From Helicobacter_D ganmani (GTDB lineage: Bacteria > Campylobacterota > Campylobacteria > Campylobacterales > Helicobacteraceae): a DNA stretch of 64,000 nucleotides. Below the pieces are notes generated by a model that had not been told where the DNA came from, did not search any database, and was given only the letters and a program-made list of their open reading frames with translations. A program made the position numbers and the translations under genes. Each line of letters opens with the position of its first letter. Within the stretch, counting starts at the first letter, position 1. The DNA lies in assembly GCF_965138225.1 (NCBI RefSeq), contig NZ_CBCSAX010000002.1; one strand, 5' to 3'. This document shows positions 43,499 through 52,944 of the stretch, piece after piece.

Positions 43499-44638
43499 TT
43501 AAAGTTTGCGTCTCGTATAATCCCTAACTTCTTGGTCTAAGGCAATCATTTCTTCTTTGTTTTTAAAATGGATTCTATTAAAGGTTTGCATAGAATCTTG
43601 CACAATTTGTGTCATTGTGCCAAAAGAAATAGAATCTTGCAAAAAGGCTTCTACGGCGATTTCATTGGCGGCATTTAGCACTAAACCAAGCTTAGGATTC
43701 TCCAATAATACAGATTTGAGATTCCATAGGGGATAGCGCGCACTTTCAATCTTTTGGAGTTGATAATTTTTGTTTTGAAAGTCTAGTTGCGAAATAATAG
43801 AATCTGGAATTGCTTTGTTGGTGTGGAATGAATGTAAAAAAGATTCAGGTAACCCAAGTCCAAGCTGTATTGCATACGCAATAGGTAATTGCATATTTGC
43901 ATTGGCAAAATGTGCCACAACGCTGCCGTCCCAAAACTCTACAAGAGCGTGAATGTGGGAGTTACGCTCTATAAAGGCATCAATGTTTTTGTTTCCAAAG
44001 AGCCAATAGGCTTCTAGAATTTCAAAAAGTTTATTAACCATCGTTGCCGAATCAATTGTGATTTTTTTGCCCATTTGCCAATTTGGGTGTTTTAGGGCAT
44101 TGAGTGCATTTTGATGCGGAATCTCGTTTAAATCCATATCGCGAAATGCCCCACCGCTTGCAGTGATGTAGAGATTCCTAAAAGGACGAGAGGTTTTGGG
44201 GAATCCCAACAAATAACTAAGACTAAAATGTTCGCTATCAATGGGGATAATTTTTGAAATATCAATCAATTCCCCGCCAGCTACTAGACTTTCTTTGTTG
44301 GCTAAAGCGACTTTTTTGCCACAATGGATTGCACAAAGTGTCGGTTCTAAACCTAAAAATCCTATGAGTGCATTGAGGACTAATTTGGATTTAGAATCCA
44401 AAATTGCTTGGAGGATTCCTTCTTTGCCGATATAGATTTTTCCTTGGAATGCAGGAGTAATTTTAGGAATATCTTGTGCATCGGCAATCGCAATGGCTTT
44501 AGGGTGATGTTCTGAAATCTGTTTGTTTAAAAGAGAAATATTTTTTCCTGCGCCTAGCACTTCAATTTCTAAACAGAATCGTTTGGCGATTTCTAAAGCA
44601 TTGACGCCAATAGAGCCACTACAACCAAGAATAATCAT
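43499..44638 (-). CDS. dxr: 1-deoxy-D-xylulose-5-phosphate reductoisomerase
   Basis: 379 residues. It makes 2-C-methyl-D-erythritol-4-phosphate, the committed step of the MEP isoprenoid route. The NADPH-binding start is ILGCSGSIGVNAL. KVALANKESLVAGGELI, IPIDSEHFSL, ASGGAFRDM and MGKKITIDSATMVNK are the substrate and metal motifs. It overlaps the cdsA stop by four bases (ATGA), a pairing common in bacteria. Confidence 0.95.
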   Translation of the reverse strand: MIILGCSGSIGVNALEIAKRFCLEIEVLGAGKNISLLNKQISEHHPKAIAIADAQDIPKITPAFQGKIYIGKEGILQAILDSKSKLVLNALIGFLGLEPTLCAIHCGKKVALANKESLVAGGELIDISKIIPIDSEHFSLSYLLGFPKTSRPFRNLYITASGGAFRDMDLNEIPHQNALNALKHPNWQMGKKITIDSATMVNKLFEILEAYWLFGNKNIDAFIERNSHIHALVEFWDGSVVAHFANANMQLPIAYAIQLGLGLPESFLHSFHTNKAIPDSIISQLDFQNKNYQLQKIESARYPLWNLKSVLLENPKLGLVLNAANEIAVEAFLQDSISFGTMTQIVQDSMQTFNRIHFKNKEEMIALDQEVRDYTRRKL

Positions 44639-45417
44639 AGGTTAATAATTTGTAAAAGAGTATAAAGAATGATGACAGCAAAGAAATAGCCATCTAGTCG
44701 GTCAAGGATTCCGCCGTGTCCAGGCAGAATAGAGCCACTATCTTTTACCTCTGCCTTGCGCTTTAAGTAGCTTTCATACAAGTCGCCAAATACGCTTGTA
44801 ATGCTTGTAATAAATGTTAGGATTAAAGAAGTAAAGAATCCACAAACCCCAAGCCCAATCAATGAGCCAATGAGGGTTGCAATTCCAACCCCAACAAGCA
44901 CCCCCTCTTTGGTTTTATTAGGAGAAGTGGGGCAGAAAGCGGGATTGCTAAAAAGTTTGCCTCCTAAGAGTTTGCCTCCAAAATAGGCAAAACTATCCGT
45001 GAGCCCTACGATGACAATCAGCCAAATTAAGGCATTAATGGAATTGTCCAAATAGAGTAAATATAAGAAAATAAATGGAATCGTAGGATAAATAAAGGGC
45101 AGCATTTGCTCTATTGCTCCCTTTTTAGTATAACTTTGGTATGCTCCCAAAAGCACCAAAATGCAAAAAACACCAAGCGGAGATTCCAAAAGATAGACAC
45201 TTAACCATATTATAAGCGCAAAGGACAGGAATAGGGGGCTTGGAGTTATTTTGTTGTAGAGTTTATAGGATTCATAAAAGCCAATGATAAAGACTATTCC
45301 AAGCACTGCCCATAAGAGTAAAGGGTGATGAAAGAAAATAATCAAGAGGATTGCAACAAGTATAAAAAATGCTGTATAAAGACGTGTTGGCTCAATAAAC
45401 TTCAAATTTTTGGGCAT
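44635..45417 (-). CDS. cdsA: Phosphatidate cytidylyltransferase
   Basis: 260 residues with about seven membrane segments. It makes CDP-diacylglycerol from phosphatidic acid and CTP for phospholipid synthesis. The family signature DSGSILPGHGGILDRLDGY is near the C-terminus, with DSFAYFGGKLLGG and the CPTSPNKTKEG segment before it. Translationally coupled to dxr. Confidence 0.94.
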   Translation of the reverse strand: MPKNLKFIEPTRLYTAFFILVAILLIIFFHHPLLLWAVLGIVFIIGFYESYKLYNKITPSPLFLSFALIIWLSVYLLESPLGVFCILVLLGAYQSYTKKGAIEQMLPFIYPTIPFIFLYLLYLDNSINALIWLIVIVGLTDSFAYFGGKLLGGKLFSNPAFCPTSPNKTKEGVLVGVGIATLIGSLIGLGVCGFFTSLILTFITSITSVFGDLYESYLKRKAEVKDSGSILPGHGGILDRLDGYFFAVIILYTLLQIINL

Positions 45418-45580
45418 AAAGATTCCTGAAATTTCTTAAAATCTAAATTAATTTAAGCTTTGATTATAGCTCAAAAAGCTTTTAAAGTGCTTGAAAATAT
45501 ATTTCTTTGTGATTTTTGTCGTGCGATTCTGCTTGTAAAATCGTAAGGGAGCAATCGCAGAGGATTGCCGATTCTATGTC

Positions 45581-46069
45581 TTATTCTGCGGAAATAGTAA
45601 TATTTAGAATCTTATCGCCTTGTTGGATAGAATCTAGCACCGCAAGGCTTGCCTTATCGTTAGGAGCAATTTGTCCAAAGATAGTGTGTTCTCCGTCAAG
45701 ATGTGGTTGCGGTGCAAAGCAAATAAAAAATTGACTTCCTCCTGTATCTCTTCCCGCGTGCGCCATAGAGAGCGAGCCTTTGAAATGCTTGTGCGGATTG
45801 TTTTCTAATTCGCATTTAATATGATAGCCCGGTCCTCCGCGCCCGTTATTTTCAGGACAACCACCTTGTGCGACAAATCCACGAATGACGCGGTGAAAAT
45901 TTAAATGATTATAGAATCCGCTTTGGGCGAGACTTGTAAAATTTGCCACCGTGTTGGGTGCTTCTTTGGGAAAGAGTTTGAATTTCATTTCCCCTTTTTC
46001 TGTTGCAATGGTTGCATATTGCATTGAGTTAAATTCTTCTTGTGTTGGATTAAATTCTTTTAATTCCAT
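45581..46069 (-). CDS. ppi: Cyclophilin-type peptidyl-prolyl cis-trans isomerase
   Basis: 162 residues, single cyclophilin domain. No signal peptide, so it is probably the cytoplasmic PpiB-like form. Motifs NFHRVIRGFVAQGG, SMAHAGRDTGGSQFFI and FGQIAPNDKASL contain the expected catalytic arginine and phenylalanine residues. AAGGA precedes the ATG. The following 163 bases toward cdsA contain no gene. Confidence 0.93.
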   Translation of the reverse strand: MELKEFNPTQEEFNSMQYATIATEKGEMKFKLFPKEAPNTVANFTSLAQSGFYNHLNFHRVIRGFVAQGGCPENNGRGGPGYHIKCELENNPHKHFKGSLSMAHAGRDTGGSQFFICFAPQPHLDGEHTIFGQIAPNDKASLAVLDSIQQGDKILNITISAE

Positions 46070-46142
46070 TTTTAAATCCTTAGTGTAAAATTAAATTTTT
46101 TATTGTAGTATTTTAAGCATTAAAAATTGCAAAAGGACAAGT

Positions 46143-46889
46143 ATGGCAAAAATTATCTTTATCGTGCTTTTGGCATTGAGTGCGAATGCAAAATATCCGC
46201 AATGGTTACAAGATAGCGTCAAAGTCGTTGCAGAGTTTGAACAACCCAATCGGTATATACCAAGCTATGTTGAGGGCTATGGCTTTGTGATAAATTATAA
46301 TTTAGTCCTTACAAGTGCGAAGATTGTTTTTAATAAGAAAAAAGCAGACGAGATTACGCTCTACCACACAGAAGTTTTGGGACAGCCGATTGCTTGTTTG
46401 AGCCACGCTAAAATTTTGGCATTAGATGATAATTTAGATTTAGCTGTGCTAGAAGTGGAGCGATTTACGGATATTTATTGCAATATTTTGCCTACACCAA
46501 ATTTTCGTGAATTGAGTTTCCAAAAAACTTATTTTAATCTCTTTAAAAAACCTATCCAAACCTCTTTGCAAACACTTTTAGGGGAGAATTTGAAAATCTC
46601 TTATTTTAGCGAACAAGATTGGTCAGAATTTCTACGTAGTAGAATCGCATTCAGAGACTTTTTAGATTTTTCCAAAGAGGAAAAAGAAAAAATGCTAGGT
46701 ATGCCATTGTTTATAGAAAATGATTTTTTGGGCTTAAAGGTAAAAGAGTTCCCCAATGCTTCAAGTGAGAGCTTAAAAGTAGGAATTCTAACACACAAGG
46801 AAATTTTGGATTTTTTGTGCAAATTAGAAAATGAAACTTTAGTTTTCAAAAATAAAAAAGATTTGAAAGAATTTTGCAAACAACCTTAA
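46143..46889 (+). CDS. Periplasmic trypsin-fold protein lacking catalytic residues
   Basis: 248 residues with a signal peptide ending near ANAKY. The segment GYGFVINYNLVLTSAKIV (about 44-62) copies the HtrA pattern GSGFVI...LVLTNAHVV, with the catalytic histidine replaced by lysine. LDDNLDLAVLEVE matches the region around the catalytic aspartate. No GNSGG serine motif is found. It could be an inactive relative that binds peptides or regulates a protease. It precedes gyrA by 90 bases. The fold assignment is inference. Confidence 0.55.
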   Translation: MAKIIFIVLLALSANAKYPQWLQDSVKVVAEFEQPNRYIPSYVEGYGFVINYNLVLTSAKIVFNKKKADEITLYHTEVLGQPIACLSHAKILALDDNLDLAVLEVERFTDIYCNILPTPNFRELSFQKTYFNLFKKPIQTSLQTLLGENLKISYFSEQDWSEFLRSRIAFRDFLDFSKEEKEKMLGMPLFIENDFLGLKVKEFPNASSESLKVGILTHKEILDFLCKLENETLVFKNKKDLKEFCKQP

Positions 46890-46979
46890 AAAAATTCAAG
46901 CTTCATTAGCAAGATTAAAGTAAAATAAAGATAAAATCGCGAATTTCAAGCAAGTATAAATATAAAGAAAAGGGAAGGA

Positions 46980-49481
46980 ATGTCAGACCTACTTAATCAA
47001 GATATTCAAAATGTTAATATAGAGGATTCCATTAAAGAAAGCTATTTGGATTATTCTATGAGCGTTATTGTAGGACGCGCATTGCCTGATGCAAGAGACG
47101 GATTGAAACCTGTGCATCGTAGGATTCTATATGCGATGTATGAACTAGGTGTTACTTCAAGAGTTGCTTATAAAAAAAGTGCAAGAATCGTAGGAGATGT
47201 TATCGGTAAATACCATCCACACGGAGATACCGCAGTTTATGACGCATTAGTTCGAATGGCGCAAGATTTTTCTATGCGATTAGAGCTTGTAGATGGGCAA
47301 GGAAACTTCGGAAGTATTGATGGTGATAGTGCGGCGGCAATGCGTTATACTGAAGCAAGAATGACGCAAGCAGCCGAGGAGTTACTCCGTGATATTGATA
47401 AAGACACCGTGGATTTCTTGCCAAACTATGATGACACTTTGCAAGAGCCAGATATTTTGCCAAGTCGCTTGCCAAATTTATTGATTAATGGTTCTAATGG
47501 AATCGCAGTAGGAATGGCGACAAACATTCCGCCCCACCGCGTAGATGAGATTATAGACGCGTTAGTTTATTTGATTGATAACCCCAAAGCTCCATTAGAA
47601 GAGGTTTTGCAGTTTATTGAGGGTCCAGATTTTCCAACCGGTGGGATTATTTATGGCAAAAGTGGAATTCGCGAAGCCTATGAGGGCGGACGCGGACGCA
47701 TTAAAATCCGCGCGAAAACGCATATTGAAAAAACTAAAACCAAAGATATTATCGTAATTGATGAGATTCCTTATCAAGTTAATAAAGCGCGCCTTGTAGA
47801 GCAGATTGCCGAACTCGCTAAAGACAAGGTAATTGAGGGAATCTCTGAAGTGCGTGATGAATCCGATCGCGACGGAATCCGAGTCGTTGTAGAGTTAAAG
47901 CGCGAAGCAATGAGCGAAATCGTGCTAAATCATCTCTTTAAATCCACGCCAATGGAATCTACTTTTGGAATCATTTTGCTTGCAATCCACAACAAAGAAC
48001 CAAAGGTTTTCACACTTTTAGAATTGTTGGAACTTTTTATTTCTCATCGCAAAAGTGTAGTGATTCGCCGAAGCATTTTTGAACTAGAGAAGGCTAAAGC
48101 TAGAGCGCATATTTTAGAGGGCTTAAAGGTTGCCTTAGAAAATATAGATGAGATTGTAGCTTTAATCCGCGCAAGTAGCGACCCAAAAGTCGCTAAAGAG
48201 GGCTTAGTAAGCAAGTTTAATCTAAGTGAGATTCAAGCACAGGCTATTTTAGATATGCGTTTGCAAAGATTAACAGGCTTAGAGCGCGATAAAATAGAAA
48301 ATGAATATCAGGAGCTTTTAAAGGAGATTGCACGATTGAGTGAAATCTTGAAAAGTGAGGCGAAATTAAATGCAATTATCAAAGAGGAATTGTCAGAATC
48401 CAAAGAGAAGTTTTCAACAAAGCGAAAAACTGCGATTGAAGAGGATTATGAGAACATTGATATGGAGGATTTGATTCCTAATGAGCCTGTTGTCGTAACA
48501 ATGAGCCATCGCGGCTATGTTAAACGCGTGCCAGTGCGCACTTATGAGAAACAAAACCGCGGAGGTAAGGGAAAAATCTCCGCAAATACGCACGAGGACG
48601 ACTTTATTGAGAGCTTTTTTGTATCTGATACACACGATACGATTATGTTTATTACTAACAAAGGGCAGCTTTATTGGCTCAAGGTTTATAGAATCCCAGA
48701 GGCGAGCAGGACAGCAATTGGTAAGGCAGTGGTGAATCTCATTAATCTAAGCTCTGACGAAAAGATTATGGCAACAATTACAACAAAAGATTTTAATGAG
48801 GATAAATCTATTGCGTTTTTTACCAAAAATGGAATCATTAAGCGCACAAATTTGAGTGAATTTAAAAATATCCGAAGTGTAGGCGTCCGAGCTATTAATT
48901 TAGACGAAAATGATGAGCTTGTTACAGCAAAAATCATCTATCCCAGCATTAAAGAAATTTTAGTCGTAACTTACGAGGGAATGTGTGTGCGTTTTGGCGT
49001 AGAAAATGTGCGTGAAATTGGGCGTGTGGCACGCGGTGTTACAGCAATTAAATTCAAAATGCCAAACGATTATGTGATTGGTGCGACTGCAATCATAGAT
49101 GAAAATGAAGAGATTTTGAGTGTAAGCGAAAAAGGAATCGGTAAGCGCACAGAAGTGAATGAGTATAGAATTACGAATCGTGGGGGCAAGGGTGTGATTG
49201 CGATGAAGCTTACAGGTAAGACAGGTAAGCTTGTAGGGGTTGTCAATGTAGATGAAAAAATGGACCTTATGGTGCTTACAAGTAGTGGCAAGATGATTCG
49301 TGTAGATATGCAAAGCATTCGTAAGGCAGGACGAGCAACAAGTGGTGTGATTATCGTCAATGTAGATGACGACAAGGTTGTCTCTATTGCGCGTTGTCCT
49401 AAAGAAGAAAAGGAATCGGAAGTAAGAGAGGGTGATGAGGGCGAAGAGGCAAAATTGCTTGGAGGCGATAATTTAGAATAA
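46980..49481 (+). CDS. gyrA: DNA gyrase subunit A
   Basis: 833 residues. With GyrB it introduces negative supercoils. The catalytic tyrosine is Y123 (AAMRYTEARM). The quinolone region reads HPHGDTAVYDALVRMAQ: T84 and D88 stand at the positions of E. coli S83 and D87, the normal form in Campylobacter, so no resistance change is visible. Six C-terminal beta-pinwheel repeats include the GyrA box QNRGGKG. Followed by the HP0702-like gene and flgR as in H. pylori. Confidence 0.97.
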   Translation: MSDLLNQDIQNVNIEDSIKESYLDYSMSVIVGRALPDARDGLKPVHRRILYAMYELGVTSRVAYKKSARIVGDVIGKYHPHGDTAVYDALVRMAQDFSMRLELVDGQGNFGSIDGDSAAAMRYTEARMTQAAEELLRDIDKDTVDFLPNYDDTLQEPDILPSRLPNLLINGSNGIAVGMATNIPPHRVDEIIDALVYLIDNPKAPLEEVLQFIEGPDFPTGGIIYGKSGIREAYEGGRGRIKIRAKTHIEKTKTKDIIVIDEIPYQVNKARLVEQIAELAKDKVIEGISEVRDESDRDGIRVVVELKREAMSEIVLNHLFKSTPMESTFGIILLAIHNKEPKVFTLLELLELFISHRKSVVIRRSIFELEKAKARAHILEGLKVALENIDEIVALIRASSDPKVAKEGLVSKFNLSEIQAQAILDMRLQRLTGLERDKIENEYQELLKEIARLSEILKSEAKLNAIIKEELSESKEKFSTKRKTAIEEDYENIDMEDLIPNEPVVVTMSHRGYVKRVPVRTYEKQNRGGKGKISANTHEDDFIESFFVSDTHDTIMFITNKGQLYWLKVYRIPEASRTAIGKAVVNLINLSSDEKIMATITTKDFNEDKSIAFFTKNGIIKRTNLSEFKNIRSVGVRAINLDENDELVTAKIIYPSIKEILVVTYEGMCVRFGVENVREIGRVARGVTAIKFKMPNDYVIGATAIIDENEEILSVSEKGIGKRTEVNEYRITNRGGKGVIAMKLTGKTGKLVGVVNVDEKMDLMVLTSSGKMIRVDMQSIRKAGRATSGVIIVNVDDDKVVSIARCPKEEKESEVREGDEGEEAKLLGGDNLE

Positions 49482-49909
49482 TGTGGAGGATTCTGTTAGG
49501 GATAGTGTATTTGACTGCTTTTTGTGAGGCATCAGAATATATTTTTTCTTATAGGGTTGCAGCAAGAAATGGTATGCTTTTAAACGAAAAATATTATTTC
49601 TCTCCTGCAATGGTGGGCGCAAATATTTTGCGTCAAGCAAAGAATCCTTATAAAAAATGCACAATTAGCCACGAGGCAAAAACTGAAAAAGCTTTGCTTC
49701 GCGACTATAAAGAGAAAATTTTAGAATGTTTTTTAAAATGGGGAGTGAGACTAGAGGATAACACGCAAGTGCAGAATTTACAAGGCAAATCCATAACTTA
49801 TTTGGCGATTCCACCGACACGCATACAAATAGAGTATGCTGATGGAATCGCAACGATTTACGCACTCACTCACGACATAAATAAGACAATAAAAGCAATA
49901 AAGGAGTAA
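49481..49909 (+). CDS. Conserved hypothetical secreted protein (HP0702-like)
   Basis: 142 residues with a hydrophobic N-terminus resembling a signal peptide (MWRILLGIVYLTAFCEAS). Its ATG overlaps the gyrA stop (TAATG), and it ends two bases before flgR. This gyrA-unknown-flgR order is the same in H. pylori (HP0701-HP0703). Two cysteines (about 60 and 82) could form a disulfide. The role is unknown; conserved linkage to flgR suggests, but does not show, a flagellar function. Confidence 0.75.
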   Translation: MWRILLGIVYLTAFCEASEYIFSYRVAARNGMLLNEKYYFSPAMVGANILRQAKNPYKKCTISHEAKTEKALLRDYKEKILECFLKWGVRLEDNTQVQNLQGKSITYLAIPPTRIQIEYADGIATIYALTHDINKTIKAIKE

Positions 49910-49911
49910 AG

Positions 49912-51234
49912 ATGAAATTAGCTATCGTTGAAGATGATATTAATATGCGAAAATCTCTTGAAATTGCATTAGGGGAATACGATGAATTTGAGGTTGTAAG
50001 CTTCAAAAGTGCGAAAGATGCGCTTAAAAAGCTTGATGATAGTATAGATTTAGTCATCACAGATATTAATATGCCCCAAATGGACGGCTTGGAGTTTTTA
50101 AAAGTCCTAAATGGGCGTTATGAGGCACTCATTATCACAGGGAATGCAACTTTGAGTAAGGCGATTGATTCCATTCGTTTAGGCGTGAAAGATTTTTTGA
50201 CGAAGCCATTTGAGATTGAAACTCTCGTGGAAGCGATTTTGCGCGCTAAAAAAGCACAAGGAGTAATAGCAAAGGCAAGCAAGAAACCAGTAAAAGCTGG
50301 AAAATCAAACGATAAAATCACTGAAAATAAGCAGTTTATCTCAAGCTCACCTGCGTTAGAAAAATCGCTTAAACTCGCAAATAAAGCTGCCAAAACCGCT
50401 GCTTCTGTGCTTTTGCTTGGAGAAAGTGGAGTGGGAAAAGAATTGTTTGCAAATTATATTCATCAAAACTCTCCTAGAGCGCAAATGCCCTTTGTTGCGT
50501 TAAATATGGCTGCGATTCCAGATAATTTGCTAGAATCTGAACTTTTTGGTTATGAAAAGGGAGCATTTACAGATGCCACAGAGGGCAGGGCTGGGAAGTT
50601 TGAAGTAGCCAATGGCGGAAGCATTTTTTTAGATGAAATAGGCGAAATGCCCGCTTCCTTGCAAGCGAAACTTTTGCGTGTTTTACAAGAAAAAGAAGTT
50701 GTGCGTTTGGGAAGTTCAAAGCCTATCAAGGTGGATATTCGCTTCATTGCCGCAACAAATGCAGATATTCAAAAAAAGATTCAAAAAGGCGAATTTCGGG
50801 AGGATTTGTTTTTTAGATTGCAAACGATTCCGATTCGTATTCCGCCTTTGCGGGAGAGGGCAGAAGAGATTATTCCGCTGTGCGAATGGAAATTAGAGCA
50901 AGTGGATAAACAATATGGCGTAGGCAAAAAACATTGGGGAAAGGGAGCGCAAGAACAATTACTTGCTTATCGTTGGCCCGGTAATATTCGTGAGTTACTC
51001 TCTGTGATAGAGCGCGCAGCAATTCTATGTGAGGGAGAGGAGATTATGGTAGAGGATTTGTTCTTAAGCTCTCGCGAGAGTGGAGGTAAAAAGAAAATTG
51101 CTAATTTAGAGGAAGAGCTGATTTATGAAGCTCTTAAGGCGAGTGATTCTGATGTAGATAGTGCAGCAGAGTTATTGGGATTCAAAAAAGAGTTGCTTTT
51201 AAGCAAAATGGAACGTTATAATATTAAACTCTAA
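49912..51234 (+). CDS. flgR: Sigma-54 dependent flagellar response regulator FlgR
   Basis: 440 residues. Receiver domain with D51; AAA+ domain with Walker A GESGVGKE (170-177) and Walker B SIFLDEIGE (237-245). The sigma-54 contact loop reads GAFTDA (217-222), where the family consensus is GAFTGA. The C-terminal 45 residues form a Fis-like helix-turn-helix (DSAAELLGFKKELLLSKMERY), as in Campylobacter FlgR but unlike the truncated H. pylori protein. With kinase FlgS it activates the RpoN promoters found at 25557, 40362 and 63082. Confidence 0.92.
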   Translation: MKLAIVEDDINMRKSLEIALGEYDEFEVVSFKSAKDALKKLDDSIDLVITDINMPQMDGLEFLKVLNGRYEALIITGNATLSKAIDSIRLGVKDFLTKPFEIETLVEAILRAKKAQGVIAKASKKPVKAGKSNDKITENKQFISSSPALEKSLKLANKAAKTAASVLLLGESGVGKELFANYIHQNSPRAQMPFVALNMAAIPDNLLESELFGYEKGAFTDATEGRAGKFEVANGGSIFLDEIGEMPASLQAKLLRVLQEKEVVRLGSSKPIKVDIRFIAATNADIQKKIQKGEFREDLFFRLQTIPIRIPPLRERAEEIIPLCEWKLEQVDKQYGVGKKHWGKGAQEQLLAYRWPGNIRELLSVIERAAILCEGEEIMVEDLFLSSRESGGKKKIANLEEELIYEALKASDSDVDSAAELLGFKKELLLSKMERYNIKL

Positions 51235-51244
51235 AGGAGAAAAA

Positions 51245-52270
51245 ATGAAAAAATTTAATATTGCTGTTGTAGGTGCAACTGGCGCGGTAGGAGAAGAAAT
51301 TTTTAGGGTTTTGGGTGAGCGCAATTTGCCGATTAACAAACTTGTGCCATTAGCAAGTGCGCGTAGTGTGGGCAAAGAGGTAGAGTTTGGAGATGAGAGG
51401 ATTAAAGTCAAAGAGCTAACCCACGAAATTTTTGAAGAAGAGAACATTGAGATTGCTTTCTTTTCTGCTGGTGGAAGCATTAGTGCGGAGTTTGCTCCAA
51501 GTGCGGCGAGGGCTGGTGCGGTCGTGATTGATAACACAAGCCATTTTAGAATGCAAGAAGATGTGCCACTTGTCGTGCCTGAAGTCAATCCACAAGATAT
51601 TGCCTTATGGGAGAAAACAGGAATTATTGCAAATCCTAATTGCTCCACAATCCAAATGGTACAAGTCTTAGAGCCACTGCATAGAGCCTTTGGAATCAAG
51701 CGTGTAGATGTTAGCACTTATCAAGCGGTTTCGGGTGCAGGTAAAAAGGGAATGGAAGAGCTTGTAACACAAATGCAAAAATTCTTTGATTTTAGCTTAG
51801 AGGAATGCGAGCCAAAGGCGTTTCCACACAGAATTGCATTAAATGTGATTCCGCATATTGATGTATTTTTGGGCAATGACTATACCAAAGAAGAAATGAA
51901 AATGGTGAATGAAACAAATAAAATTATGCATAGTGATTTTGCAGTAAGTGCGACTTGTGTGCGTGTGCCTGTGCTTAGAAGTCATAGTGAAGCTATTACT
52001 ATTAAATTTGCGCGTGAAGTGAGTGCCAAAGAAGCACAAGAAGTGTTGAGGAAAGCGGAAAGTGTTGTATTGATTGATAATCCACAAGAAAAATCTTATC
52101 CTATGCCGATTATTGCCACAGATAGAGACGAAACCTATGTGGGTAGAATCCGTGTAGATAATTATGATAAACGCATTTTACATCTTTGGTGTGTTGCAGA
52201 CCAAATCCGCGTGGGTGCAGCAACAAATGCAGTGAGAATTGCACAAAAATGGATTGCAATGCAGAGTTAA
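51245..52270 (+). CDS. asd: Aspartate-semialdehyde dehydrogenase
   Basis: 341 residues. It reduces aspartyl phosphate to the semialdehyde, the branch point for lysine, diaminopimelate, threonine and methionine. The NADP motif is VGATGAVGEEIFRVL, and the catalytic cysteine is in NPNCSTIQMV. The binding motif YQAVSGAGKKGMEEL is also present. AAAGGAG precedes the ATG, ten bases after flgR. Confidence 0.96.
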   Translation: MKKFNIAVVGATGAVGEEIFRVLGERNLPINKLVPLASARSVGKEVEFGDERIKVKELTHEIFEEENIEIAFFSAGGSISAEFAPSAARAGAVVIDNTSHFRMQEDVPLVVPEVNPQDIALWEKTGIIANPNCSTIQMVQVLEPLHRAFGIKRVDVSTYQAVSGAGKKGMEELVTQMQKFFDFSLEECEPKAFPHRIALNVIPHIDVFLGNDYTKEEMKMVNETNKIMHSDFAVSATCVRVPVLRSHSEAITIKFAREVSAKEAQEVLRKAESVVLIDNPQEKSYPMPIIATDRDETYVGRIRVDNYDKRILHLWCVADQIRVGAATNAVRIAQKWIAMQS

Positions 52271-52301
52271 GGGGAGGTTTGCAGAGATCTTAAGGAATTT
52301 T

Positions 52302-52763
52302 ATGGCGATTCATTCTATTTTGTTTGTGTGTTTGGGAAATATTTGTCGCTCGCCTTTGGCAGAAGGAATTGCGAGGAATCTTGTAAAAGAAGCGGGATTG
52401 TCTTTGTATATAGATTCTGCAGGAACGAGTGGGTGGCATATTGACGAGCCACCCTGCGAGCATTCTATTATGGTAGGTAAGCGACACGGGATTGATATTT
52501 CCCATCTTAAAGGGCGCAAAGTTAGTGTGTATGGCGATTTGGATTTTGATTTGATTATTGCAATGGATAAGCAAAACTATCACGACTTATTGCAGTTAGG
52601 TTTTCCAAAAGAAAAACTTGCTTTAATGGGAGATTTTGGCTTAAAAGGAAAAGAGATTCCAGACCCTTATTATTTTAAGGATTTAGACGGCTTTGAAAAA
52701 GTCTATTCTATGTTAGAAAGTGCAATTTACGAGTTAATTTCTGTTGTTGTAAAAAAATATTGA
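52302..52763 (+). CDS. Low-molecular-weight protein-tyrosine phosphatase
   Basis: 153 residues from the ATG at 52302, preceded by AAGGAATT. The P-loop FVCLGNICRSPLAEG carries the CX5R active site at the N-terminus and DPYYF near residue 120 holds the catalytic aspartate. Cytoplasmic enzymes of this class dephosphorylate tyrosine kinases of polysaccharide synthesis or other proteins. No such kinase gene is adjacent. It follows asd by 31 bases. Confidence 0.9.
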   Translation: MAIHSILFVCLGNICRSPLAEGIARNLVKEAGLSLYIDSAGTSGWHIDEPPCEHSIMVGKRHGIDISHLKGRKVSVYGDLDFDLIIAMDKQNYHDLLQLGFPKEKLALMGDFGLKGKEIPDPYYFKDLDGFEKVYSMLESAIYELISVVVKKY

Positions 52764-52791
52764 ATCCTGTTGCCGTTATTAAAAGAGAATT

Positions 52792-52863
52792 CGTGGCAAT
52801 CTATAATTTTATATCGCAAGTATTTTTGATTGCTAAGGTTATGGATTTGCTTCGTTTCTTCGC
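52792..52863 (-). repeat. Degraded copy of the 4073-4190 repeat, inverted
   Basis: CGTGGCAATCTATAATTT and, 35 bases on, GGTTATGGATTTGCTTCGT match the reverse strand of the first element (CGTGGCAATCTATAATTT; GATTATGGATTGCTTCGT) in the same order and at similar spacing. The terminal inverted repeats are no longer recognisable. Confidence 0.5.
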
Positions 52864-52944
52864 TGAAAGATTAGTGTGTATTCTTGTGTGCTGATTTTTA
52901 TCCTTACAGCACACGCTTGCTTTAGTGCAAATTGAGAATTTGGA

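Noticed and set aside
45418..45580. Repeat copy or small RNA between cdsA and the cyclophilin gene
   Set aside because: Only short, scattered similarity to other gaps and no promoter-terminator pair.
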